Shown: positions 6,728-13,430 of the stretch, one piece after another
Position numbering within the stretch: position 1 is the stretch's first letter
How the letters are laid out: the number at the start of each line of letters is the position of its first letter
Assembly (NCBI GenBank): GCA_001817805.1
Contig: MHJB01000040.1
Location: 1-15,179, forward strand
From: Candidatus Colwellbacteria bacterium RIFCSPLOWO2_12_FULL_43_11
GTDB taxonomy: Bacteria; Patescibacteriota; Minisyncoccia; UBA6257; Colwellbacteraceae
Reading direction: 5' to 3'
DNA: 15,179 nucleotides
The notes under the pieces: model-generated
The model's database searches: none
What the model was told of the DNA's origin: nothing
Seen by the model: the letters and a program-made list of their open reading frames with translations, nothing else
Translations under genes and position numbers: made by a program

Positions 6728-7720
6728 CTATCTGGCTCTTTTTAAGACTTTTTTCGCGGCGGCTTTAATCGCCTTAACTCCCATGCCATATTTTTCAATA
6801 AGCTCAGTGGGTTTGCCCGATTCCCCAAAAGTATTCTGCAGTCCAATAAACTCCATTGGAGTTGGATATTTTTTAGCCAAGACCTCAGCTACAGCGCTAC
6901 CCATACCACCCATAACTTGATGCTCCTCTACAGTTACCACTGCCCCGCACTTCCTGGCAACTTCCAGAACTTTTTCTTCGTCCATCGGTTTTATAGTGTG
7001 ATTATTCAGAACAATTGTGCCAATACCCTCCTTTTCCAGCTCCTTAGCGGCGACAAGCGCGTTATAAACCAGAGACCCGCAGGCGATAATAGCCACCTGC
7101 GGTTTTTTTGATTGCCAAAGGACCTGAGCTTTACCGGGAGTGTAAGGCGTTTTCTCGGTTGTGATAACCGGCGTCTTCTCTCTCACAAACCTCAGATAAA
7201 CCGGGCCCCATAATTTAGCGGCTGCCACAGTCGCCTTTTTGGCCTCAATCGCGTCGCAAGGCACAAAGACCTTCATATTAGCCATAACCCTCATAGTAGC
7301 GATGTCTTCAACTGCCTGGTGAGTTGCTCCGTCTGGCCCCACCGAGATACCCGCATGATGCCCGGCAATTTTCACGTTGGAGTCGTTGTAAGAAATGGTG
7401 GTTCTAATTTGTTCCCAATTTCTGCCCGGAGAAAAAGTGGCATAAGAAGAGATGAAAGCGGTTTTGCCCGATACGCCCAGGCCCGCGGCAATCGTGGCCA
7501 TATTTTGTTCGGCTACTCCCATCTCAATAAACCTTTCGGGAAATTTCTTGGCAAAAGCTTCCGAGCGGGTTGATTCCGATAAGTCAGCGCACAAAACAAC
7601 CACGTTCTTATTCTTCTCACCGGCAATCAAAAGACCTTCACCATAACCGTTCCTTATGGGGATTTGTTCAACTTCTTCTAGAAAAAGTTTTGGATTAAGT
7701 TTTGCTTCTTTGTTTAACAT
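6728..7720 (-). CDS. Transketolase, C-terminal subunit
   Basis: A 330-residue subunit carrying the pyrimidine-binding and C-terminal domains of transketolase. With the N-terminal subunit it would move two-carbon ketol groups between sugar phosphates using thiamine diphosphate, in the non-oxidative pentose phosphate pathway. The motif MGVAEQNM holds E71, the glutamate that activates the cofactor by contacting N1'. SSYATF, HHAGISVGPDGATHQAVED (121-139) and VPCDA (153-157) are the usual substrate and interface motifs; the C-terminal domain begins near residue 190. The length fits the second half of split transketolases. The ATG is 36 bases after the stop of the N-terminal subunit, in the same reading frame, with stops between them. 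There is no Shine-Dalgarno sequence and no clear promoter, so it is probably translated from the shared mRNA. A fused DXS-type enzyme is excluded by the separate halves and the motif set. Confidence 0.95.
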   Translation of the reverse strand: MLNKEAKLNPKLFLEEVEQIPIRNGYGEGLLIAGEKNKNVVVLCADLSESTRSEAFAKKFPERFIEMGVAEQNMATIAAGLGVSGKTAFISSYATFSPGRNWEQIRTTISYNDSNVKIAGHHAGISVGPDGATHQAVEDIATMRVMANMKVFVPCDAIEAKKATVAAAKLWGPVYLRFVREKTPVITTEKTPYTPGKAQVLWQSKKPQVAIIACGSLVYNALVAAKELEKEGIGTIVLNNHTIKPMDEEKVLEVARKCGAVVTVEEHQVMGGMGSAVAEVLAKKYPTPMEFIGLQNTFGESGKPTELIEKYGMGVKAIKAAAKKVLKRAR

Positions 7721-7756
7721 TTTCTATAAACTATTCACTATCAACTAATCACTAAT
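7721..7756 (-). repeat. Stop-rich heptad-like repeat spacer between transketolase halves
   Basis: The 36-base spacer consists of imperfect 7-8 base units on the minus strand (TTAGTGA, TTAGTTGA, TAGTGAA, TAGTTTA). It places stop codons in all three frames, including two TAG in the frame shared by both subunits, after the TAA of the first. It leaves the two halves exactly 12 codons apart. Confidence 0.45.
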
Positions 7757-8617
7757 TTATTGGTGTTCACTTTGTATTTTACCGCCCAAGGTTCGGAGCT
7801 CCTTTAAAGCGACGTTTGCTTCTTCTCTCGTTGGCGGCTTACCGTGCCACAAATAATCTTTTTCCATAAAACTCACCCCCTTCCCGGGAATCGTGTGAGC
7901 GATTATCAAGGTTGGCTTTTCATAAACAGCTTTAGCGACATTTACCGCGTCAACAATTTGTTCAAAGTTATGCCCGTCAATCTCCAACACATGCCAGCCG
8001 AAAGATTCATACTTATCCTTTAAGGGCTCTAAAGGCATAATATTCTCCGTGTAACCGTCAATCTGAATGTTGTTTCTATCAATAAGAGCGGTTAAGTTAT
8101 TCAATTTATTTTTACCGGCAAACATAGCTGCCTCCCAAGTGTTGCCCGCATCCTGCTCGCCATCGGACATCAGACAATACACCTGATACTTTTTGTTATC
8201 CATCTTGCCGGCGAGAGCCACGCCCACCGATTGCCCCAACCCGGACCCCAATGGTCCCGAAGTGGTCTCCAACCCTGGGAGAGAGGTCCTATGCGGATGA
8301 CCTTGTAGTCTGGAATCAATTTTCCTTAAAGTTTTTAACTCGCTCAAAGGAAAGTACCCGGCATAAGCCATTGTCACGTACCTTACCGGACAAATATGGC
8401 CGTTAGAAAGAATCAATCTGTCTCTCTCTTCCCAATTTGGTTTCTTGGGGTTGTGATTCAAAATATGAAAATAAAAAGCGGTAAAAATATCTGCCATGCC
8501 CAATGGCCCCGCCGAGTGTCCCGAACCCGCTTCCACCAGAGTTTCTATAATAGTCTCGCGAATGCGATTGGCTATTTCCTCCAGAAGTTTCGCCTTTTTG
8601 TCATGTAACGCTTCCAT
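7757..8617 (-). CDS. Transketolase, N-terminal subunit
   Basis: A 286-residue thiamine-diphosphate-binding half of transketolase. Visible motifs are GSGHSAGPLG (31-40, with H34), LSNGH (70-74, H74), TTSGPLGSGLGQ (118-129), the diphosphate and metal motif SDGEQDAGNTWEA (151-163) ending in DRNN (180-183), and HTIPGKG (about 241-247). Ser replaces the first Gly of the usual GDG; this also occurs in other split transketolases. It must pair with the C-terminal subunit to be active. The ATG at 8617 overlaps the end of the epimerase gene by 17 bases. A TATAAA box on the minus strand lies 7 bases before this ATG, inside the epimerase gene, so a separate leaderless transcript is possible in addition to read-through from the epimerase promoter. 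The order rpe-tktN-tktC is a coherent pentose phosphate unit. Confidence 0.95.
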   Translation of the reverse strand: MEALHDKKAKLLEEIANRIRETIIETLVEAGSGHSAGPLGMADIFTAFYFHILNHNPKKPNWEERDRLILSNGHICPVRYVTMAYAGYFPLSELKTLRKIDSRLQGHPHRTSLPGLETTSGPLGSGLGQSVGVALAGKMDNKKYQVYCLMSDGEQDAGNTWEAAMFAGKNKLNNLTALIDRNNIQIDGYTENIMPLEPLKDKYESFGWHVLEIDGHNFEQIVDAVNVAKAVYEKPTLIIAHTIPGKGVSFMEKDYLWHGKPPTREEANVALKELRTLGGKIQSEHQ

Positions 8618-9251
8618 TCAGTTCTTTATAAGCTTTTTCTTGGTTTTGGCTATTAAATATATAAGATGCGGCCGTAACCATATCGGCGCCGGCTATTTTA
8701 ACGAGTCGTGCCGTTTCCGGTGTCATGCCACCATCAACTTCTATTTTAGCATCCGGAGCCACATCTCGTAAAAATTGTATCTTTTCCAAACTGCCCATTT
8801 TGAATCTCTGTCCGGCCAACCCCGGCTCCACGGCAAGAATCTGAAAGTAACGGAATGAGTTGGTGTGAGGCAAAAGTAAGTCGGCAGGCGTTGATGGAAT
8901 AATAGAAAGCATAACATCAACTCCGTATTTTTGAGCTAAATCCAGAATCATGTCCGGGCTGCTTATCGTTTCCAGGTGGACCACTATCCTATTGGCTCCG
9001 GCTTGCAGCCACGATTCAACAACTTCGTCGGGATTTTCTACCATTAAGTGAATTTCCAAGTTAAGTCCGGGGTACGTTGCTTTAATAGACCTCAACTCTT
9101 CCGGATTGTTCCAAGTGGCATTATCGGTGAACTTGCCGTCAGTCACATCAATATGTATCCAATCGCCATCGGACAAAAAACCGGCCGATTGCTCAACTAA
9201 TCTGCTTAGAGTTTTGTAGTCTTCACAATTAATAGCGGGAATTATCTGCAT
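8601..9251 (-). CDS. rpe: Ribulose-phosphate 3-epimerase, divergent
   Basis: A 216-residue TIM-barrel enzyme expected to interconvert ribulose 5-phosphate and xylulose 5-phosphate. The metal and acid-base residues are in place: HIDVTDG (H33, D35), EIHLM (H68) and EVDGG (D173). The phosphate-binding region ends in the equivalent of the usual GSAIF, here ASYIF. Two motifs differ from the textbook form. The N-terminal PSILSADF is PAINCEDY, and the (S/T)VNPGFGGQ loop is AVEPGLAGQ. It therefore could act on a related sugar phosphate such as an allulose or hexulose phosphate, but the transketolase genes directly downstream favour ribulose phosphate. The ATG at 9251 is preferred over the in-frame TTG just before it, because a TGA-TAGAAT extended -10 box sits exactly 7 bases upstream of that ATG. 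The stop is TGA, inside the start of the transketolase gene. Confidence 0.88.
   Translation of the reverse strand: MQIIPAINCEDYKTLSRLVEQSAGFLSDGDWIHIDVTDGKFTDNATWNNPEELRSIKATYPGLNLEIHLMVENPDEVVESWLQAGANRIVVHLETISSPDMILDLAQKYGVDVMLSIIPSTPADLLLPHTNSFRYFQILAVEPGLAGQRFKMGSLEKIQFLRDVAPDAKIEVDGGMTPETARLVKIAGADMVTAASYIFNSQNQEKAYKELNGSVT
8625..8630 (-). promoter_or_regulatory. Internal -10 box before transketolase N subunit
   Basis: TATAAA on the minus strand (5 of 6 match), followed by 7 bases and the ATG at 8617, inside the 3' end of the epimerase gene. No TGn extension or -35 box is seen. The spacing matches the other proposed leaderless starts, which is the main support. Confidence 0.3.
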
Positions 9252-9258
9252 CAATCAA

Positions 9259-9267
9259 ATTCTATCA
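9259..9267 (-). promoter_or_regulatory. Extended -10 promoter for the epimerase-transketolase operon
   Basis: TGA-TAGAAT on the minus strand (TGn extension, 5 of 6 hexamer match), then 7 bases, then the ATG at 9251. It sits in the 20-base gap after the lamin-tail gene. It would give a leaderless mRNA for rpe, the transketolase halves and probably HK2. Confidence 0.45.
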
Positions 9268-9271
9268 GAGA

Positions 9272-10048
9272 TTAGCTGCCCGGAGTAGGTACTGAGGGAG
9301 TCCACACATCGTTAATAAGCTGAAGTGATTCCCCGTCACCACTCGCGCCATTTTTACGATAGTAAACAACTTGGTCTATCTCCTGGTCCGCGATTCTTAA
9401 GGCAATCGTCTCTCCGTCGTTGCTTAGAGAAAAAGTGCTGTCAAATAAAACCCCTTTATAGGTTGGGTTATCTTTCAAAAACTCGTCCGGGCTTTCGGCA
9501 ATTATTGCTAATTCATTTGGAGCCAAATTTATCGAACCCTGAATCGCTTTAACTTTGTGATTGGTTTTATTTTCGTACAAACTCAATTTACTTATTTCAA
9601 AGCTGGTATTTCCGACATTCCTAATCTCAATCCACTCCCTACCAGAGTCCGATTCCGGTAAATCATACATAATCTCACTAATAACTATTAAAGGAGCGGT
9701 TTCCGGAACAACACCCGTAGCTTCTTCTAAGGTTCCAACTTTGTTTTTACCGGGAGCGTAAACAGTTACTACCGGTTTCGTTATACTGGTCTCAGCTTCT
9801 TCATTATTTCTCGCGTTAACATCGATAACTTCAATTGGTTGGCTATTACTAGATGTTCCTTTAAAGGTACTTACTATCGCCGCTCTAAAAGCTTTAGCAA
9901 AATTATTCTGACTGTTTTTTACCAGGTAGAAACCGGAGGCTGATAAGACAACCGCGACGAGAATCGCGGCGTACTTCGGCCAGTATGCTCTTTGTTTAAA
10001 TTTTATAACCTCAATTACCGGACCTCCTCTGTGGTTATCAAAGTCCAT
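9272..10048 (-). CDS. Membrane-anchored lamin tail domain (LTD) protein
   Basis: A 258-residue protein with a short cytoplasmic N-terminus, a single membrane segment at about 24-43 (ILVAVVLSASGFYLV core), a Ser/Thr/Glu-rich linker to about residue 118, and a lamin tail domain from about 120 to the end. The LTD marks are VISEIMYD, REWIEIRN, ISKLSLYE, LAPNE, FSLSNDGETIALR and the closing SVPTPGS. Such domains are beta-sandwiches on exported bacterial proteins, often attached to nucleases or surface proteins; here the LTD is the only domain, so a binding or structural surface role is inferred. The ATG at 10048 is used, since the frame opens only with a TTG before it. An unusually strong Shine-Dalgarno match (AGGAGGT) lies inside the gene at 10022-10028, ahead of an ATT codon, leaving some doubt about the true start. 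The gene is 12 bases downstream of thioredoxin reductase. Confidence 0.85.
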   Translation of the reverse strand: MDFDNHRGGPVIEVIKFKQRAYWPKYAAILVAVVLSASGFYLVKNSQNNFAKAFRAAIVSTFKGTSSNSQPIEVIDVNARNNEEAETSITKPVVTVYAPGKNKVGTLEEATGVVPETAPLIVISEIMYDLPESDSGREWIEIRNVGNTSFEISKLSLYENKTNHKVKAIQGSINLAPNELAIIAESPDEFLKDNPTYKGVLFDSTFSLSNDGETIALRIADQEIDQVVYYRKNGASGDGESLQLINDVWTPSVPTPGS

Positions 10049-10060
10049 CAATTAAAAAAC

Positions 10061-10981
10061 TTAAGCCTGTTTATTAAGATAATTGTAGATACTCAAAACA
10101 GCCTTAACTGCATCTCCAGCCGATATATTATTCTGTTTATAAATTACATCCGATACGTCTCCTGCCGCCCAAATGCCCTCCATTGATGTCGCCTGAGTCT
10201 TGTGGTCAACCAGAATCTCTCCGTAAGGATTTAAACTGACCAGGTCTTTAACCATATCGGCGTTGGGTATCGCGCCCACCTCAACAAACACCCCGCCCAC
10301 TTCAAGCGCCTTTTCTTCACTCGTAGTCTTATCCTCATATTTCAAACTACTTACCATATTTTCTCCCAATATTTCTAAAACTTTAGCCATGTAAATAATC
10401 TTAACTTTGGGATTATTTTTAATTTTTTCTTGGGTAATCGCGTCTCCTTTCAGCATCTCCGATCGCTGCACTAAATATATTTGGCTCGCGTAAGGTAACA
10501 AGTCCACCACCGCCTCCAATCCGGCATTCCCCCCGCCCACTACTGCTACAACTTTATTTTTAAAAATAGGCGCGTCACAAGTCGAACAATACGCCACTCC
10601 CTTGCCATCCAATCTCGCCTCTCCCGGGACATCCAGTTTCTTCCGGCGGCTGCCGGAAGTGACCAGAACTGTTTTAGTTTCATACACTTCACCCTTATTG
10701 GTGGATACTTTAAAAGTTTTCCCGTCTTTTATAACTCTTTCTACCAAGGCACCATCAACAATCTCAATATCCTCTTGAGCTCTCAAATGCTCCTCAAGCA
10801 TTTGACCCAATTCAAAACCGGAAACAGACTTGGTTCCAATCCAGTTCTGAATATCGCCCGAAACCAAAGACTGCCCACCGAAACTCTCGGCGATTAGCAT
10901 TGTTTTTATCTTTTTACGGGCGGCATAGATGCCGGCGGCTACCCCGGCAGGACCACCGCCCACAATAATCAAATCGTACAT
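10061..10981 (-). CDS. trxB: Thioredoxin reductase-family flavoprotein
   Basis: A 306-residue FAD- and pyridine-nucleotide-dependent disulfide reductase. The FAD site is GGGPAG (8-13), the redox-active pair is CSTC (C132, C135) followed by DAP, the second dinucleotide site is GGGNAG (149-154), and the C-terminal FAD motif is GIWAAGDVSD, then YKQNNISAGDAVKA. It would pass electrons from a nicotinamide cofactor to the redoxin encoded 3 bases upstream. The segment that reads HRRxxxR in NADPH-specific enzymes is QRSEMLKGD (172-180) here, without the arginines that grip the 2'-phosphate and closer in look to the AhpF reductase, so NADH or another donor may be used. The order DsbA-like, redoxin, reductase, lamin-tail on one strand suggests one transcript. 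The family is certain; the physiological partner is inferred from position. Confidence 0.93.
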   Translation of the reverse strand: MYDLIIVGGGPAGVAAGIYAARKKIKTMLIAESFGGQSLVSGDIQNWIGTKSVSGFELGQMLEEHLRAQEDIEIVDGALVERVIKDGKTFKVSTNKGEVYETKTVLVTSGSRRKKLDVPGEARLDGKGVAYCSTCDAPIFKNKVVAVVGGGNAGLEAVVDLLPYASQIYLVQRSEMLKGDAITQEKIKNNPKVKIIYMAKVLEILGENMVSSLKYEDKTTSEEKALEVGGVFVEVGAIPNADMVKDLVSLNPYGEILVDHKTQATSMEGIWAAGDVSDVIYKQNNISAGDAVKAVLSIYNYLNKQA

Positions 10982-10984
10982 AAA

Positions 10985-11215
10985 CTAAGAAATCTTAAGC
11001 GCTCTAGATATTCCCTCTCTATCAAAGCCAACAAATATCTCTCCGTCAATTTCAATTACCGGCACGCCCATTTGGTGGGATTTCTGGACCATTTCTTCAA
11101 CTAAACTGTCATCGGTTGTCACATCTACCTCAACATAAGCCACATTATGCTTTTTGAAGAATTCTTTGGCCATTTTGCAGTAAACGCAAACTGGAGTTGT
11201 GTAAATTTTTACCAT
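10985..11215 (-). CDS. Glutaredoxin/NrdH-like redoxin
   Basis: A 76-residue thioredoxin-fold protein, the size of NrdH or small glutaredoxins. The active site is CVYC (C10, C13) after TTPV, the cis-proline is in MGVPVIEIDG (P52), and FVGFDREGI follows as in the glutaredoxin GYD segment. There is no signal peptide, so it acts in the cytoplasm. Its stop is 3 bases before the thioredoxin reductase start, which points to reduction by that enzyme rather than by glutathione, as is known for NrdH redoxins. Candidate clients are ribonucleotide reductase or peroxidases, none of which is in the window. It follows the DsbA-like gene by 18 bases. A TATTAT hexamer 9 bases before the ATG is a weak promoter candidate. 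Confidence 0.92.
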   Translation of the reverse strand: MVKIYTTPVCVYCKMAKEFFKKHNVAYVEVDVTTDDSLVEEMVQKSHQMGVPVIEIDGEIFVGFDREGISRALKIS

Positions 11216-11233
11216 ATCGTCTAAATAATAAAG

Positions 11234-11959
11234 TTACTTAATATATTTGTCCACCACTTTGGCAAATTCGGCAAAAGGTACCGCCCCCGCGACCAGTTCC
11301 CCGTTAATTAAAGTACTCGGAGTGGAGAGTCTTTCTAGGTCTTTAGAGGCCTCCTCGGTATCGGCTGTTACCTCGGCGTCGTACTTTCTGGAGTCGTAAC
11401 AAATCTCGAAAACGGTTTTATTCAAACCCAGACTATCGGCAATCTTCAGGAAAAGCTCCTTAGTCAGATTGCCGTTATTCTCTTTGCCGTCCAGCCCCTC
11501 CACGGTGAAAAGCGCGTCGTGATATTCCCAAAACTTGTTCTGGTCAGCCGCGCAGTTGGCCGCCAAGGCCGAATCGGCTGACTCGTGTCCACCGGCCACA
11601 AATCCGTCAATAACAATCAAATCTTTATATATCATATTCGCCTTACCACTCCCTATATATTGTTCTCTTATCCTGCTCTCGCTCTCTTTAAAGAATTTTT
11701 CACAAAAAGGACACTGGTAATCACCATATTCCACAATCTTTACTAAAGAATTCGTGTCTCCCAATACAACATCTCCCCCTTCGCCCATAGTCTGCTCATA
11801 AGGCAAGTCAGCCTTCAAAGGCGGCAAATTGTAAGTCGCGGCGTTGTTATCACTTAAAGAGATTTGTGGTCTAGTAGGAGCAAAAGCGTAAATTATGGAC
11901 CCGGCGATTATCAAGGCTGCCACAAGTATCGTCCCAGCTAAATAAGTATTATCTTTCAT
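11234..11959 (-). CDS. Membrane-anchored DsbA-family thiol oxidoreductase
   Basis: About 241 residues with an N-terminal signal-anchor (TYLAGTILVAALIIAGSIIYAF, about 5-26, shown only in part as a single membrane helix), a linker, and a DsbA/BdbD-like thioredoxin domain outside the membrane. The active site is CPFC (C83, C86) in YGDYQCPFC, and the cis-proline region is STPSTLINGE (P214). Two more cysteines (about 136 and 187) may form a structural disulfide. It would introduce or rearrange disulfides in exported proteins. No DsbB or VKOR partner is in the window. The reading frame also opens at 11968 (MLSM), but I use the ATG at 11959 because a TATAAT box ends exactly 7 bases before it and overlaps the longer reading. 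It heads the redoxin, reductase and lamin-tail run and is divergent from the flippase, sharing a palindromic promoter with it. Confidence 0.92.
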   Translation of the reverse strand: MKDNTYLAGTILVAALIIAGSIIYAFAPTRPQISLSDNNAATYNLPPLKADLPYEQTMGEGGDVVLGDTNSLVKIVEYGDYQCPFCEKFFKESESRIREQYIGSGKANMIYKDLIVIDGFVAGGHESADSALAANCAADQNKFWEYHDALFTVEGLDGKENNGNLTKELFLKIADSLGLNKTVFEICYDSRKYDAEVTADTEEASKDLERLSTPSTLINGELVAGAVPFAEFAKVVDKYIK

Positions 11960-11966
11960 AGAAAGC

Positions 11967-11976
11967 ATTATATAAT
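11967..11976. promoter_or_regulatory. Palindromic double -10 box driving divergent leaderless genes
   Basis: ATTATATAAT is a perfect 10-base palindrome. Read rightwards it gives TATAAT at 11971-11976, 7 bases before the flippase GTG at 11984. Read leftwards it gives TATAAT at 11972-11967, 7 bases before the DsbA-like ATG at 11959. The two hexamers overlap by two bases and the geometry is identical on both sides. Neither gene has a Shine-Dalgarno sequence or room for a leader. Confidence 0.65.
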
Positions 11977-11983
11977 AGTAACC

Positions 11984-13429
11984 GTGGACGAATCAACGAC
12001 CCAAAAAATAGCTAAAAATACTTTTTGGCTCTTTGGCGGCCAAATTACAGGGAGAATATTGCGGGCCGCCATCATAATTTACGCCGCAAGAGTTTTAGGC
12101 GCCGCGAGCTGGGGTGCTTTTTCTTATGCCTTAAGCTTAGCGGCATTTCTCACAATTTTCTCTGATTTTGGCATCAACGCCCTACTCACCCGTGAAGGTG
12201 TTAAAAATCCTGAGCTTAGGCGCCACTACTTATCAACTTCTCTTATTATAAAGTTGGTTATGATACTGGTCTTAGTTATTTTTGTATTCATCTTCGGCGA
12301 CAGGCTTACCAACCTGGAAGAAGCCGCGGCCCTTATACCAATAGTGGTATTCATCTTCGCCTTTGATTCCTTAAGAGACTTGGGTACCTCAATGGCGAGA
12401 GCGACCGAAAGGATGCATCTGGAAGCCATAGTTAACGTTGTTACCAACTTATTTATAGCCGTCTTTGGTTTCATATTTCTTTCCTATTACGGAACAGCCT
12501 CAAGCTTGGCTTGGGCTTACGCCATAGGAACCGGGGCGGGATTGGTTATTATTTTCTATATTTTCCGTGAATACTTGGTCGGTCTTACCAAAAACTTTGA
12601 CAAGCAACTGGCCAAAAAAATTCTTACTTCAGCCTGGCCCTTTGGTCTACTGGGCCTAATGGGAGTGATTATGATTAATACCGATGTCTTGATGCTAGGC
12701 TGGCTCACTTCAGCCGAGCAAACCGGTTTATATTCCGCGGCCCAAAAGCCAATTCAGCTCTTATACTTGGCCCCCAGCCTCTTGGCTGCCGCTTTCTTCC
12801 CGACCCTCACCAGGTTCGCCAAAGAAACCGGTGACGGCTTCAGGAACGTCTTTGAAAAGGGCCTGGCCGCGACTTATATCGTAGCTATTCCCTTAACTAT
12901 AGGCGGGGTCATTTTAAGCGCGCCTATAGTTAAACTTTTATATGGCGTTGCCTATATGGACTCCGCTACCAGTTTTGCGATACTTGCCGCGAGCATGCTT
13001 GTCGTTTTCCCCGCCACTTTAATCGCTAACGGCATCTTCGCTCATGAAAAACAAAAAAATCTTATCGGTTATGTTGTTTTGGGCGTTCTGGGCAACATCT
13101 TCTTCAATCTTTTGTTCATACCCGTTTGGGGCATTGAAGGTTCCGCCCTGTCAACGTTAATTAACCAAATAATCATTAATGTCTATCTCTGGCAACAGTT
13201 TAATAAAGTAAGTCCGTTCTCCATGCTAACCCACTTAAAGAAGATGGCTGTAGCGGGAATAATAATGGGCTTCGTTATATTTATGCTCAATAGTTTCGCC
13301 ACGCCGGTACTGATAAATATATTATTAGGTGGCTTGGTTTATATCTTATCTTTAAGACTACTCAAGGAACCTACACTTTCGATTTTTAAAAAAATCCTCA
13401 AGGGTCCTACCAAGGCCGCCATCGAATAG
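11984..13429 (+). CDS. Wzx-like polysaccharide flippase (MOP superfamily)
   Basis: A 481-residue polytopic membrane protein with about 12-14 hydrophobic segments across its length. It matches the Wzx/PST branch: the N-terminus KNTFWLFGGQITGRILRAAI leads into the first helix, GAFSYALSLAAFL forms the second, and the middle carries the typical INTDVLMLGWLTSAEQTGLY segment (231-250) followed by SAAQKPIQLL. It would turn lipid-linked sugar units from the inner to the outer leaflet for surface polysaccharide or glycoprotein building. No glycosyltransferase or polymerase gene lies nearby, so the substrate is open. The start is a GTG at 11984, supported by the TATAAT box 7 bases upstream; there is no Shine-Dalgarno sequence. 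It is divergent from the DsbA-like gene and converges with the secreted repeat protein, with one base between the two stop codons. Confidence 0.92.
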   Translation: MDESTTQKIAKNTFWLFGGQITGRILRAAIIIYAARVLGAASWGAFSYALSLAAFLTIFSDFGINALLTREGVKNPELRRHYLSTSLIIKLVMILVLVIFVFIFGDRLTNLEEAAALIPIVVFIFAFDSLRDLGTSMARATERMHLEAIVNVVTNLFIAVFGFIFLSYYGTASSLAWAYAIGTGAGLVIIFYIFREYLVGLTKNFDKQLAKKILTSAWPFGLLGLMGVIMINTDVLMLGWLTSAEQTGLYSAAQKPIQLLYLAPSLLAAAFFPTLTRFAKETGDGFRNVFEKGLAATYIVAIPLTIGGVILSAPIVKLLYGVAYMDSATSFAILAASMLVVFPATLIANGIFAHEKQKNLIGYVVLGVLGNIFFNLLFIPVWGIEGSALSTLINQIIINVYLWQQFNKVSPFSMLTHLKKMAVAGIIMGFVIFMLNSFATPVLINILLGGLVYILSLRLLKEPTLSIFKKILKGPTKAAIE

Positions 13430-13430
13430 A

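Noticed and set aside
7718..7759. Frameshift or sequencing error splitting one transketolase gene
   Set aside because: Both halves are in the same frame with three intervening in-frame stops and proper ends, and split transketolases are common in bacteria and archaea.
2565..8603. Recoding of UGA as glycine, as in some Patescibacteria
   Set aside because: TGA ends histidine kinase 1 and the epimerase at the expected family lengths, and no gene needs TGA as a sense codon.
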